DNA from: Silene conica
Lineage: Eukaryota > Streptophyta > Magnoliopsida > Caryophyllales > Caryophyllaceae
Assembly (NCBI GenBank): GCA_029255685.2
Contig: CM055312.2
Span: forward strand, 13,664,649 to 13,728,648
Reading direction: 5' to 3'
Length of the DNA stretch: 64,000 nt
In this document: in pieces, positions 1-11,984 of the stretch
Numbering within the stretch: the first letter of the stretch is position 1
Layout: each line of letters starts with the position of its first letter
Notes under the pieces: generated by a model
Database searches by the model: none
Told to the model about the DNA's origin: nothing
What the model saw: only the letters and a program-made list of their open reading frames with translations
Translations under genes and position numbers: made by a program

Positions 1-114
1 GCCTATATGATGGCATAATTTCATGTGTTGAAATTGGCGTGACATTTGATGTTTCAAACACCATTATGATTAGGTTCACCATAGTCTTATTTCACGATTC
101 TCGTTTAAGACAGA

Positions 115-345
115 GTATCTATTTTAAATTTAGTAAGTCTTGCTTGCGACGGGTCGTTATTTGTAACGGATATTTTGTGAGATAAAATGGATATAAAATG
201 AGTTAGTGGAGAAAGGGGACCACATGAATAGTGTTGGAGAGAGAGAAAAAGTGGGTATTTTGTGAGAGAAAACGGTATCCGTCACAAGTTTGCGACGGAT
301 AGTGCCGTTGCAAATGAGAATTTGTGTTTTAAATTTATGACGGAC
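115..345. repeat. MITE-like inverted-repeat element
   Basis: The two ends of this stretch hold imperfect inverted copies of a pattern made of TTGCGACGG and TGTAACGGATA (left, about 135-175; right, about 275-322 in reverse complement). The middle is A/T-rich with GAGAGAGAG. No coding frame is visible. The layout fits a small non-autonomous DNA transposon, perhaps Mutator-like, but I could not fix its exact ends or a target duplication. Confidence 0.4.
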
Positions 346-429
346 TAAATAATGACCATTTACATTGATAACATATATCTTGCTCTTTCATAGACATTTT
401 CATTTTTATCTTATTTAGATATATATTAA

Positions 430-860
430 TATTACTTGATTCGTCTTAACTTAAGACGGATCCGTCTTAAGGAAGACTCGTGGATTCTTATACAATGTTA
501 TCCATTGCCAAAATTATTTTGTTCTTGAGTGAGTTTCATATCATGGTGTTCAAATTACAAAGTATTGCGCCACAAGTCAAACGTACTAGAAGGAATATTG
601 TGAGAGCCAAGCTTAAATATTGCCTTGCATTATTTAACTCAATAACTGAGCTAATTCATCATTATACCAAAACCAAAGGTAAATTAATGATAGACAAAAT
701 GAATAGTTTACAAAATTGAACACAAAAATTTAAGAGAGTCTGTCTCTCAATAGTATTATTGAAAGACCTCTCACTTGATGGGATGATGGACCCGAAGTTT
801 TTGTTTCCCCATTATGACTCTCACTAAATTAGTGAGAGACGGTCTTTCACAACATTTACG
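430..860. repeat. Small palindromic repeats, no gene seen
   Basis: A short palindrome (CTTAAGACGGATCCGTCTTAAG, broken by one base in its arms) lies near 447-470. A second inverted pair around AGAGAGTCTGTCTCTC and GTGAGAGACGGTCTTTCAC lies at about 733-849. These look like pieces of MITEs. A 79-codon open frame at 480-719 has no recognisable domain and I do not call it a gene. Confidence 0.35.
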
Positions 861-1681
861 GTTAATTTGGAAATAACGAAGATCAACGAACTTTTTCAAA
901 AATTGGGATTATTTTAGCATATTTTATGTAGTTACTCATTCACTTTTTCTTCTCTTAATTATGACTCTAGTTTAAATCTTGGTTGAGCTAATCCAACATA
1001 CACAACTAGAAGTTTGATACATAAATATTGAGTAGTACCGTAGTAACCCCCACCCCCTCCCTCCCAAAGTCCCAAACTATAGCTATTTATTCATTTTTGA
1101 AAAGAAGACCATATGCTTTTCTCTCTCTAAAAAATTTTAGAGAGTTTTCCTCTCTTTGACGAAAGCCTTTGTTCTACTTCATCGTTTTAAAAAATTGAAA
1201 AGAGGAAAATCTGATCAAATTTTTTCGTCAAAAAACTACTTCCAGAAATCTAATCATTGAAGCTTCAGTATCTGCTACTGGATTTCTTCTGATTGGGTAG
1301 ATATTCCAATGGAGTTTTTTAGGTTCTATGGTAGAATTTCATAGGGCAATTGTTTCTTACGAAACTCCAATATTAGAAGAAGGAGTTAATTGGATTTCAT
1401 TTTGGGCCTCTGCAAATTCCTAAGAACGCACGCTTTCTTTTTAACCCCACGCATTTAATCTTAATGATTATAGGATCAATGGTTTATTGGCTGAATAAAG
1501 AGGCTATCTGAATAGCCAATTAATATTCCTTACTTTTTTTAGGGTTTCGAGGGAGTAGTAATTGGGGGTGGCCATTAGGGTTTCCAGGTGCTTCGTTATT
1601 TATATGGTGATTAGTAGAGTGGAACTCACTCATCTTCACTAGCTCTTTCAATACTTTTTACTCATCTTTTTCTTTCTCATC
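861..1681. other. Non-coding stretch, possible LINE 5' leader
   Basis: No gene is visible. The stretch is rich in CT tracts (CCCCCACCCCCTCCCTCCC near 1048, CTCTCTCTAAAA near 1120) and leads straight into the LINE first open frame at 1682. Part of it is probably the LINE 5' untranslated region, but no 5' end or target duplication could be placed. Confidence 0.3.
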
Positions 1682-4248
1682 ATGGATTTTGAGCATCAAT
1701 TTGGTCGTTATGGGGGGAATGGAAGAGGGAATGGTAATCAGGCTGATGGTGGGGATCAGCAACAGAACACAAACTACAATCCACAAGCCTCAGTTAATCA
1801 ATTGGGGCAAAACAACTATCCAAATGAGGATTTCAATCCGCGAAATCCAATGCATGCCAATGCATGACGTTTTCCTTGTACTGGGGGTGGTAAACATTGA
1901 TCCTAGAACTTTGGGTAAGTCAAGGGAATTCTGGGGGCAGTGTTTAATTGGTTTTCTGGTGGATTATCGAATTTTTGAAGCTGCAAAGGTTAGTGGTATA
2001 ATCAGGAGGAAATGGGATACTAAAGGAAAAATAACGGTTTTTACAATGGGGGAGCTTTACATTCTTCACTGTGAAGATTATAATGAAGCTGAGGAGTTGT
2101 TGAAGAGGAGCACATCAACTATGGATGGGGCTATCATGGTGTTTGCTAAGTGGTATCCAGACACGATACCTCGTACAGTACGTTTCCCATATGCGGAGAT
2201 GTGGGTGCGTGTGTGTGGGTTGCCCTTTGAGTTCTTGTCCGTGCATGTGGGACATGTGGTTGGTAACTTATTGTGTGAGCAGTTCACAGTGGAGGAATTT
2301 GATTTTGTACCAAAAAACGATTACTTGAGGATACGTGCGTGTGTTAAGCTCAACGAACCACTTGTCCCATGTGTTCTTTCTTGCTTTGAATGATGGGAAC
2401 TTGCTATGGATTCCGTTTAGGTATGAGGAGGTTTTCAAGTACTGCGTGCGTCGTGGCAAAATTGGGCATATGGCTACTCAGTGTAAGGATAGTATTTTAT
2501 CAGTTGTGGCTAATACTAAGACTATGTTGGAAAAGACATCTGAAAGAGGGTTTGTGATTTTCTAAACTGAAACAAGCCACACCATGTTCAATTTGGATTT
2601 ACGAGCAACTCCCTCAACTACAAAGTTTACGTCATCAAAGGTCAAAATGGGCATGACAAGGAGAAGGAGAAATCGTAGAGTGGAGGAGAATGAGGAGGAG
2701 AGATTAGTGGATTTTGATATAGGTAATACACCAGTAGGAAGAGTTCATCCAGGAATAATGAGGTTTACTGTCACTGCTCAGCCGTTTGCTGGGCCAGTGA
2801 TTTTCCAAACTGGTGTAGGAGAAATGTCTGTTACTGGGCATGGTGGTGGTATTTAAAACGAGGATCAGCAGGGACAAGGAGGAGGGCTATTGGCAAATAA
2901 TCAAATGTCTCCAATAAGGACCAGCGATGGTCTAGGTGGCTGGTTAGGGGAGGACCAAGGCAGTGATGAATTTCAATCAGCAAATGAGGATTTTGGGAAT
3001 CAGGGACATAACAATGGGCAAGCTATGGAGATGGATCAGGGGTTGGGAATGGATCCCTATGTGGCTTTTATGAGGGAGTATGGAGGCATGGAGGTTTATG
3101 ATCGTGATATTCAAATCCAAGGTAACATTGTTGGGCGTGTAGCAGGTGGAGGGATCTAAACAGCTATCTCAAATAAGAATAGAGGGTATAACCAAGTTTT
3201 TGCTCCACCAGCAGGTGGTTTACCGATGTTTTACTTTTATCCGGGAGGGGAACAACAGAGGATGGAGGAGGAAGAGTTCTTAATGGCTGAAAACGCGTCT
3301 GCTCAACGTGATAATGAGGATGGTAACAATGTTATCATTATAAGTGATGATTCTGATGCTGGAAGAAACTCCACTCCATCTCTTATCCATTATGGGACTG
3401 GGACTGAATTAGTGACCCGAAGTGACTCAAAAGTTGAATGTGGTCCTGAGTGCGAGTGCTGGGTTAATAGGAATGGAGTTGAGGAAGAAGAAAGAGAGGA
3501 GGCTGAAATGATGGAAGCTCTGGAGGCTAATAATAATATGGAAATGGAGGATGTACAAGGAGAAGTGGAAGCTGTAGCAATCGGGGCAGAAGAAGAAATG
3601 GTTCAGGCTGGAAGGGAGCTACTAAGGGAGGCTCTCTTATGTTTGCTGAATAAGGAGGAAGAGCTAAATTCATCGGCTAACAAATTGGAACTCATGGCAA
3701 GGGCTGAAGGGGTGGGATCTAGGTTAGGATATTACAAGGGGAATGGTAAGATGGTGGAGCATCAGCGTATGCAGGTTTTGGGCATTGACAAGGATGGGAA
3801 CATTGTGATGGTGAATTCTGTGAAAGAGGATGACGGAGACAAGATGTTGGGAAGTGGTCTGTTGGAAAGCGCATCTGAAGGCTTGGGAGGGATAAAGAAT
3901 TTGTTCTATAAAACAAAGACGAATACGATGATCAAGAATATGGAATTCTTAATGAAGCGTAAATGTTCAAGTGAAGCTGAAGCTTACATGGTGCCTGAGG
4001 GTGTTCTGGAGTCTCGGGAAAATGCACAGAGGTACCTTTCGTTAATGGGTAAGAGAAGATGTCTTGATGTGGGTGCAGATTCGTATGGTTGTAATGATAA
4101 TGAAGGCAAATCTGGGCCTTCAGCTGGGTATGGTTTCCGTGTTCATGTTCCTGATGTGGATATGGATATTTCAAGTGGATCAGAATCTGTTGGTAATGAA
4201 AAGGGAGTTGCGGAGGTTGGCCCTTCTCAACCTCCTCGTGGGAAATGA
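1682..4248 (+). pseudogene. LINE ORF1 (DUF4283 / zinc knuckle), decayed
   Basis: The product would bind the LINE RNA. The reading starts with a G/N/Q-rich stretch at 1682 (MDFEHQFGRYGG), changes frame near 1860, and gives a DUF4283-like domain at about 1880-2390 (VNIDPRTLG, FPYAEMWVRVCGLPFEFL). A CCHC_4-like knuckle follows near 2437-2485 as CVRRGKIGHMATQC; its second cysteine position reads arginine. An acidic, low-complexity C-terminal part runs through 3226-4248. Breaks include stops near 2393, 2563, 2854 and 3157 and at least two frame shifts. The last ORF1 codon overlaps the ORF2 start as ATGA (4245-4248), the usual layout for termination-reinitiation. Confidence 0.8.
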
Positions 4249-5449
4249 AGGGTATGATGTGGAATTGTAGGGGATTAAATAATGCGCTCGCCCCTATAAT
4301 TCCGAAAATTAGAGCGTTAATTAGTAGTAATTCGTATGATTTTATTTTCTTAATGGAAACTAAGTGTCATATAAATAAGGTGAATGGTCTTTTTAGATCT
4401 TTTGTGTTTAGTAAGTTGGGAGGATTCGATGCGTGTGGTGCATCTGGGGGTCTCTGGGTGGGTTGGAAAACCGAGGCCAGCATGAGCCTAATCATGGCTT
4501 GTGCTAATTTTGTCATTTTGTATTGTGATAAGTATAATGATCGGGCTTATTATGTGGTCTTGTTGTATTGTGCGTCAAAGGTGAATCTAAGAATGGAAGT
4601 TTTTTACTCATTGGGAGTTTGGCTGGACTCTTTTACTTTGTCGTTCATCATTATTGGGGACTTTAACCAAGTAGTGTATGAGAGTGATAAACTGAGCAAA
4701 AATAGAAAGTCGATTGATGGTGCCTTGGACTTTAATTTCTGGAAGATTGAGCATGAACTTGTTGATATCAATTTCAAGGGTCCACGTTTACATGGTGTAA
4801 TAATCGGGAAGGATAAAAACGTGTGTATGAACGATTGGACAAAGCATTAGGATCTAAAGGTTAGTTGCATCTGTTTCCAGACACAGGTGTTAGGCACTAT
4901 CCAATTCAATTTTCTGATCATGTACCGACAGAGGTTGATTTTTATATTCATAAGAATAATGTACATAGACCATATAGAGTGAATGCATGGGCCTTGGATC
5001 ATAAGGAGTGTATGGATCTTATTAGAGACAATTGGAAGGTAAGAGTGGTGGGATCTCCGATTTTCAGGGTAACAAGGAAATTATGGAGGGCCCGTGGAGT
5101 TATTAAGAAGTGGTCTCTAGATAAGAGACGGGTTTCGAGACGTTCATGGGAGGAGTTTGGTGAACGTTTGGAAAAGGCCTTGGACATTGCCACAACGAGT
5201 GGTGATGAGAGGGAATTTGTTGCAGTTCATAATGAGTTGGTTGGTTTCTTTGAAGCTGCAGCAGAATATTGGAGGCAACGAGCAAAAATGAAGTGGATTG
5301 TGGATGGTGACACATGTACAAAGTTCTTTTTTAACTGGGTTAAGGGAAGGGCAAGCAGGAATTTCATTTATGGGGTCAAGGATTCGGATGGGGCTTGGGT
5401 TTATGATTTCCATAGGATGCGTGATGTCTTTCAAGAGACTATTTTTTAA
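4245..5449 (+). pseudogene. LINE ORF2, endonuclease and linker part
   Basis: ORF2 starts at the ATG overlapping the ORF1 stop. The first 200 residues are an apurinic-type (EEP) endonuclease: WNCRGLNN near the start, the catalytic METK at about 4354, and IIGDFNQV at about 4653. The frame stops at 4850 just after a poorly conserved NDWTKH, where the family normally has a D/SDH-type end; SDHVPTE appears in another frame at about 4915. The linker typical of plant LINEs follows (WRQRAKMKWIVDGDTCTKFF, 5272-5330). At least one frame shift and two stops break the unit. Confidence 0.85.
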
Positions 5450-5605
5450 CTGTATAATCCGGAATGGTGTGGCATTGCGGAGGAGGGGCGTGGATAGGTT
5501 ATTGACGCGGTTGTGAGGGATGTGGATCGTCAGGTTAAAGAAGCTGACCTAGAAAGGCTTTCTCAGCCATTCACAGCACAAGAGATGCGAAAAGTAGTCT
5601 TTTAG

Positions 5606-6199
5606 ATGGGAGCCTTGAAGGCTCAGGGACCTGATGGGATCCCGGGTATCTTTTTTCATAAATGCTGGCATTTTGTTAAAGGGGATGTCTTAAAGGCGGT
5701 TCTGGGTACACTAAATTCTGGAAAGGTTCTGAAGGAAATGAATAGAACTTTCATCGTGCTTATTCCGAAGTGTGAGCATCCTGAGTTTGTAGGGGATTAT
5801 CGACCTATTAGTCTATGTAATGTCATCATGCAGATAATATCGAAATGCATAGCTAATAGGATTTTGGGGACCATGAAGTATTTGGTAAATGATTTTCAGA
5901 ATGCTTTTATTTCTGGTCGGCAAATCAGTGATAATATCCTTCTGGCAAATGAGGCAATCCATAAGATAAACTCGCATATATATGGAAAGCATGGCTTGTT
6001 TGCTTATAAGGCTGATATGAGTAAGGCATATGTCCGGGTGCGATGGGATTTTTTGGAAGCTGTACTCCTAAGGTTTGGTTTCCCAACTAAGCCGACAGAC
6101 CTTATTATGAGTATTGTTACCACGGTTTCATATGAGCTGTTGTTTAATGGGGGACCGTGTGATCAGTTTACACCGAAGTGTGGTCTCAGGCAGGGTGAT
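5606..6199 (+). pseudogene. LINE reverse transcriptase, N-terminal half
   Basis: Motifs seen in order: GPDGIPGIFFHKCW, FIVLIPK, DYRPISLCNVIMQIISK, NAFISGRQISDNILLANE, KADMSKAYVRVRW and CGLRQGD. These are the fingers and palm blocks of L1-type reverse transcriptase. The palm motif that normally reads KAYDRVEW has valine in place of the catalytic aspartate, so this copy could not be active even without the insertion. The frame is open up to the point where the Athila element enters. Confidence 0.9.
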
Positions 6200-7919
6200 T
6201 GATGGCCGGATTTTGCCGTCGATTCCGGCACCAAAAACAATTTATAAACTCCCAAATTAAGTAGTATAATTTAGGGTCGAACCCAAAAGACGGTGGGGAA
6301 GTTGTATATTTAAGTTCTAGTTCGAGGTCGAGTTGGGTAATAAGTTTGTGATTGATTAACAACTACTAAAGATAAATTAGAGCACAAGTGTCAAGATTAA
6401 ATCGATGGATAAAAGATACTAAGGTGTCGGGGGTACTAAGGTAGGTTGGTAACGAATCATGCAAGGGAATCTAAGGTCTCCACTATACTAGGCCTAGGTT
6501 TGTCTCGTCTATCGATTTGACTCCCCTAAAGTCGATCCCTATTCTAGCTTTCGCTACAAATAGGGGCCAACCTAACAAATATACATGTCCGCGAAAGCCC
6601 TAGACTATCATCAAAGGCCAACAACAATGAGAATAATATCCAACCATCGTTGTGACATTTCATCAAACATGTAACATGCATAAATGAAAACCTAGCAAAG
6701 AAGAGAACCAAATCATAACCCTAAGCAAGATTCATAGCTAACAACAAACCAAAGCACACCCCTAACCCTAGTAGGGGAACTACTCACACATGGCTAACAT
6801 AAGTATGTAAACAAATGATGAGGAATTGCTAGACATGTTGGATTAAGTAAGACTAAACAATTAAACAAACAAAACTTAAAGGAAATGCAAATATAAAGTA
6901 GAGATGAAGAAGATTATACCAATAATAAGGAAAAAGCAAGGAACTTGGATTACAACTTGGAGGATTCTCTCAAACCCTCAAATTACAACCCAATAAGAGT
7001 CTTCTAAAATTGCCCAAGAACAAAGCTAAGAGAATTACTAAGAAAGGATTAACTAATATAGAAAGATTAAACTAAGATCCAAAGAGGATTAAAATATTAA
7101 GAGAGTTTTTTGAGTCTAAGTATAGAACAATGGAACAGTGCAAAAACCTAGAAAAATGTGTAAAAGTCACGTACTAATGCCTAATAAAAAGTCTACACAG
7201 GTGCGGGTTTATATAGAGTGCGGAAATACGAAAAATGCTTCCCAGCCGGTCGACCGGCCGCCGGTGGTGGACCGGCTGAGAGCCCAAAATCTGAGTTCTG
7301 AGTTTTTCTTCAAATTTCTTCAATGATTATGCATTCCCAGCCGACCGGCCGGCTGCCGGTCTGGCACCGGCTGGGAAGCCTATCTTTCAGCTCTGATTTT
7401 TTCTTCAAACTTCTTTCAGCACAGGTCCCCTCAGCCGGTGGACCGGCTGCCGGTGGTCCACCGGCTGGGAGCCCTTTCTCAGAGTTCTGCCCAACAATTC
7501 ATTTTCTTAATTCTTCGAATTTGGCTAAGTATAGGAAAGCCTCCCCAGCCGGCTGACCGGCTGCCGGTGGGCCACCGGCTGGGGGCCTTGTTCCATGAAT
7601 CTGCATTTTCTCTTCTTTTACGCCAAAAATCCGAAGTCAGAGCTCCCAGCCGGCCGACCGGCCGCCGGTTGGGGACCGGCTGGGAGGGCCTGGGAGGCAA
7701 CAATCACAAATCCTTCACAATTCTTCATAAATCGCTCCAAATTCGGGTCGATTTGTCTCGTTTCTTCGCCCCCCGCCGTAATGCCTACAAAAATTGGACA
7801 GAATAGGAACATACGAGGCAACGGACGTAAAAACACCTCAAGACACGCAAATCGAGGCCGAATCGTGACCGAAAACAAAGAAAATGCAAAGGAAATGATG
7901 ACCAAAATGGAGCTCATCA
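6200..7919 (-). repeat. Athila element 3' LTR (1720 bp)
   Basis: This repeat matches 19279-20997 essentially base for base. It is the downstream LTR in element orientation. It carries the same TATA box (7207-7216) and the same five CCGG-based palindromic modules (7243-7686) as the 5' LTR. Because transcription would run leftward, initiation here would read out of the element into the LINE on its antisense strand. Confidence 0.95.
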
Positions 7920-7935
7920 GAATTCCCCACACTTA
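7920..7935 (-). other. Polypurine tract of the Athila element
   Basis: On the minus strand the sequence AAGTGTGGGGAATTC sits directly against the 3' LTR, the expected place for the plus-strand DNA primer. Related CCCCACACTTA words occur again at about 9650 and 9803 in the same untranslated region. Confidence 0.7.
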
Positions 7936-10238
7936 AACCTTACTCGTCCTCGAGTAAGAGATCAAGTAACTATATAACCCTTATTAAAAACAAAGAAACA
8001 GCTAACTAAGCTAACTATAAGCCGAATCGGGTTTAGCTACACCCGTAGCCCTTTCAACTCACAATTTGACATTCATGAGGGAGAATGCCCTATTGCAAGG
8101 CAAGTAAGGTCTTGCTACAAAACTTTTGATGCCAACAAGTAAAAACAAAACACGTATAGACAAGCAACATGCATCGGAAAAGAAAGAAAACCGCTTGCCT
8201 CGTTCAAGCGGCGGAAAATAACTAAAAGGGAACAAATTCAAAGCCGTAAACTCCTTTACAAATATTAATTCTACAAGTCACTAAGGCAAGAAGGATGACA
8301 ACAAAACACCGCCAAATCATGCTAAACTAGGCTACTTTCATAACCGTTATCCAAATACTTTTGTCAAGGGCGATCGGATGGAATGGAATGATGATCCCCG
8401 CAATGCTAAAGGCAAAAGATACAACAAGTCTAGATTCTTCACAAAGTAAAGGTCATGGGTCGTCCCAAGATCGACAAAACGGCAAGGCAAAATTGATTTT
8501 TTTTGGAATGAAATGCTCAAATCAATACAAGATGGTGGATTACAATCAAAACTTGACCTCATTCAATTTTTTTTTTCATTTCTTTTTCATGCCATGAGTT
8601 AGGATGGGGTTTGTCCCACGCGTGCTAATGTCCTTTGCTTTCGCCAATCGCTTATTAGGCAACCGGTTAACCTCTAGACAATAGCTTATCGGGGTGACAA
8701 TCACTCTGTCTTTGGGCGGTCGAATTCACAACCAAGTGGGAAGCCAACTCAATGACTACCCTCCAAAGCACATCGAAGTGGTACGCCTCCACCAAAACAA
8801 CATGTTCTTATTCCTTTTTCATTAACCATTTTTTTTTTCTTTTCTTTTTCACTTGAGGCTTCTTTGTTTCTTTTTTTCAAAACATTTCCACTTCTTATGA
8901 TCATTGACAAGAGCATTCCAAATTTATTCATGAAAGTTATTTTTGGGTTGCCAAACCGCCGAGTCGAACAAGGTCACCAAGACAAGATAATCAAAACCAT
9001 TTCGCATCACGGGGGTGGACAAGGTGACTCACATGCAAACCCTTGACTCGGTATTGGACCACGGTCAGAAAGATACTAGAAAAGCATAACCTAGGGTGTT
9101 TCAAAAATCATTCTAAAAGACAAAGTCCCAAGTGGAAGAATTATTTGTAAATGCTTAAACGATTTTGTCAAAGTTCTCAATTAGGCATTTTCAAAACATT
9201 ATCCTAAATGCAACTATATGCCATGAATGCAACTAATATAGACATGTTATAATGCAAATGAGACTATCAAACTAAATGCCAAACAAAGCTAATGCAACTC
9301 CTAACAGCACAAAAGCACACAAGCCACACACAATTCTCCACAATGTACTCCACATCCTCCAAATACAAGCCCATCCTCCTCAATTGTAACAAAAGGAAGA
9401 AAATGAGAGTGAAATAGAGGTTGGAACGATCATACCGTGGTGTCTTCAAGATCCAAAGCGGTGCTCAAGCGAGTGTTACCTATGCGAAAGGAGGGAAAGC
9501 AAACACAAGTATATACAATTCTACACTAATAAGGTAAAAACATGTTTTTGAATTTTTCAAATTTTTCGATTTTTTTGGTATTTTTGAGGTTTTTCATACT
9601 TACAAAAGCAATCAAATATACACAAGGTGGATATTTTCCCTCCCCACACTTAAGATTTACATTGTCCTCAATGTAATGAAGTGCAAAGGGGGAAATGAAG
9701 CAAAAGAACGAAAACAACATGTTTTTGGCTTTTTTGAAATTTTTGAGAAAATAAAAACTTGTTTTTGTATTTTTTTTTTTTGAAATAAACGGTTCTTCCT
9801 CCCCACACTTATTTATGTGCATAATGTGAGGAGGAAAACCGGAAAATAAAGGACATATTTTTGAAAGTTTTTGGTTTTTTGGTTTTTAAGAAGGCATTAA
9901 AAACAAAGATAAACAAAAGAAGAGAAAAACTAAAAACTAGACTAAATGCTCTATTCTACATGTATGCAAACTACATGTGACAATATTATACAAAAATATA
10001 AATCTAATGCATCTAAATGAATGCAACTATATGCATCTAAACTAAATGATATGCAAAGATGAATTAAAAACTTAAAACAAACTAAGAGAAACTAACTAAT
10101 ATAAACGAAACTAACTAAATGCATGCTAGAAAGTAAAATGCAAACTAAAAGAGAAATTTGGATTGAGGGAGTTACTTGACTTGTTTTGGATTTTGCAAGG
10201 GGAGCATAATCATCACCATCTACCACCTCCAAAGGTGG
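7936..10238 (-). other. Long 3' untranslated region of the Athila element
   Basis: About 2.3 kb between the end of the Athila-specific ORF and the polypurine tract has no convincing coding frame. It is A-rich on the plus strand, has T runs near 8560-8590 and 8828-8885, and contains two further polypurine-tract-like words. Long non-coding 3' regions are usual in the Athila lineage. Confidence 0.7.
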
Positions 10239-11984
10239 TCACTCATCAAAGCTATCATCAAAATCACCGCCAACTTCATTACCATCATCTTCATCACCGC
10301 CTCCATCATCATCATTCCCATTGCCTCCATCAACGACCATGAAGTCGCTAGGGTTGTTCACGAAATCGCGGAAGGGGGAGGCTTGCGATCCACTAGCTCC
10401 CGCATCACCATAACCGCCATGGAAGGATGAATGCCTCGGAGGGCCCGAATCCTCATTACCCCGAAAGTTGGGGGGAAAGATCGGGTTTGAAAAATAACCC
10501 GGGGCGACGTTAATCTCCCCGTAAAAACGACCCTCAGGAGGCACATAACCCCTATCCGGAGGCATGTAGTAAGACGGGTGACCACCATCCGGATGATGAT
10601 AACCCTCGCGGACGGACCGATCATAATCCGGAAATGACCCATAAGCTTGATCATGGTAAAGGTAATCAAGCCTATAAGTCAAATCCCGATGCCGCTCATC
10701 GGCTATGGCTTGGCGCTGGTCCGCTAGATCTGCTGCAGTCTTCATGCCCAAGTCAACTCGGGCCATGAAATCAATAAGCTCTGGGGGGCATGAATAAGAA
10801 GATGGACCGGAGGCGGAGGTGGATCCCTGGAAGTGCGAGGGACCACTCTGAAACTGGGACATGGAAATGGGGGGCTGCTGAAACTGCTCAAAAGGAAGGT
10901 CAGAAGGAGTGGCACCGACTCTGTCTCTGGTGTAGACTCTAGGGGCACGCTGGTCTGGGGGAAGATCCTCGGGGTCCGCCTCAATATCAAGGAGGTAAGA
11001 GGTCTTCCCCGGCACAACTCTCATCAACTCGGTGTTTGGCAAAGGAACTGAATTCTTGAACTTGTTGTCAACCCGAATCTGCCAATACTCCTTGCGATCA
11101 CTGGGGTTATAACGCACCCACCCCAAAGCATCCTGCAAGTATCGGCTAGATAGCACATTCTCGCCCTGAATAAAGTCGACCGTGAAGTGCCTCTGACAAC
11201 GGTTGTTGGCAATCAAGGTGACCATCCCCCCAACACAAATGGGGGTAGTAAGCTGAGGTTGGGATGCCAACCTACTCAAGTGAAGGGCCATATGGTGAGC
11301 AATGTTCAATTTCGGGCCACCAACCAAGTAAGAACCAATTATTTCAAGCTCAGTAGTAGTGAAGTTGTGAGGCTCATCCCTAGAGAAAACGGTCCACCCC
11401 ATGAACCTATGCCAAATTCTAATTGGTGCCAAATGCACCCTATTAGCCGGTTTCTTTCGACTTCTATCACTTACAAGACCGGTTATGGCTGTCCAAATAA
11501 GCTCAGTATCAAAGCCCTCCGGAGGCTTAATGGCTAATTTTCCGTCTAGCCCAAAAATCAAAGCAAATTCATCTAAGGTGAGACGATGTTCCCTATTCAT
11601 CAATCGGAACTCAAGAAATGCAACTTTCCCCAAAGTTCGGTTCTTAGTCACAACCAAAGAACTCAAAAATTCCCAAGTTAACCGGGGAGATGTGTGAACC
11701 GGTTTTGTCTCATACAAGGCTTTCATTCCTAAACCCTCAAAAAGAGCCGCCGTTATTTTCTCAATCCCTAATTCTCTCAATCCGGCTCTATCAATGAACC
11801 TAGTTGGGTGAAGGGGGCGATTCTTAAAGTAAGTGAAATTACCTTTTTGTTGGATTGAGGCAAATGTGAGACCGGGAAAGCAAGGATCCGGGCCAATGTT
11901 GCCACTTCCCATTACATTTTCATATTCTTGCTCCACCCTTGGGTCATGCCTTGATTTGGATCGCCTTTCTGTTCTTCCCGACAT
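10239..11984 (-). CDS. Athila ORF in the env position (ATHILA ORF-1 family)
   Basis: This 581-codon open frame lies downstream of pol, where env-like genes sit in the Athila lineage. Its N-terminal 330 residues (TFASIQQKGNFTYFKNRPLH, LGIEKITAALFEGLG, LTLDEFALIFGLDG) match what I know of the ATHILA ORF-1/putative plant transposon protein family. The C-terminal 230 residues are rich in G, Y, P and D and end in an acidic tail (DDDGGGDEDDGNE). No signal peptide or clear transmembrane helix is visible, so an envelope role is not supported. It is about 1.07 kb downstream of the gag-pol stop, separated from it by a palindrome array. Function is unknown. Confidence 0.8.
   Translation of the reverse strand: MSGRTERRSKSRHDPRVEQEYENVMGSGNIGPDPCFPGLTFASIQQKGNFTYFKNRPLHPTRFIDRAGLRELGIEKITAALFEGLGMKALYETKPVHTSPRLTWEFLSSLVVTKNRTLGKVAFLEFRLMNREHRLTLDEFALIFGLDGKLAIKPPEGFDTELIWTAITGLVSDRSRKKPANRVHLAPIRIWHRFMGWTVFSRDEPHNFTTTELEIIGSYLVGGPKLNIAHHMALHLSRLASQPQLTTPICVGGMVTLIANNRCQRHFTVDFIQGENVLSSRYLQDALGWVRYNPSDRKEYWQIRVDNKFKNSVPLPNTELMRVVPGKTSYLLDIEADPEDLPPDQRAPRVYTRDRVGATPSDLPFEQFQQPPISMSQFQSGPSHFQGSTSASGPSSYSCPPELIDFMARVDLGMKTAADLADQRQAIADERHRDLTYRLDYLYHDQAYGSFPDYDRSVREGYHHPDGGHPSYYMPPDRGYVPPEGRFYGEINVAPGYFSNPIFPPNFRGNEDSGPPRHSSFHGGYGDAGASGSQASPFRDFVNNPSDFMVVDGGNGNDDDGGGDEDDGNEVGGDFDDSFDE

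Larger units (their letters stand above)
1682..6199 (+). mobile_element. L1-like LINE, 5' part
   Basis: This is the upstream part of a plant L1-type non-LTR retrotransposon. It holds ORF1 (DUF4283 plus a degenerate zinc knuckle) and the start of ORF2 (endonuclease and the first half of reverse transcriptase). The reverse transcriptase reads up to the GLRQGD motif at 6181-6199 and resumes with PLSPYLF at 21003, after a 14.8-kb LTR element. Without the insertion the LINE body is about 6.75 kb. Both ORFs carry several stops and frame changes, so the copy is old and dead. The 5' end is not fixed. Confidence 0.9.

Noticed and set aside
480-719. A 79-codon open frame as a possible small gene
   Set aside because: No recognisable domain, composition like the surrounding A/T-rich DNA, and inverted-repeat fragments on both sides.
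7138-7936. Several open frames of 60-120 codons in the Athila LTR, and their twins at 20217-21140
   Set aside because: They run through the CCGG palindromic modules and encode repetitive R/P/G-rich strings; they exist because the modules lack stops. The one that crosses 20997 joins LTR and LINE by chance.
10239-11984. A true envelope gene in the Athila element
   Set aside because: No signal peptide, transmembrane helix or glycoprotein pattern is visible; it matches the ATHILA ORF-1 type instead.
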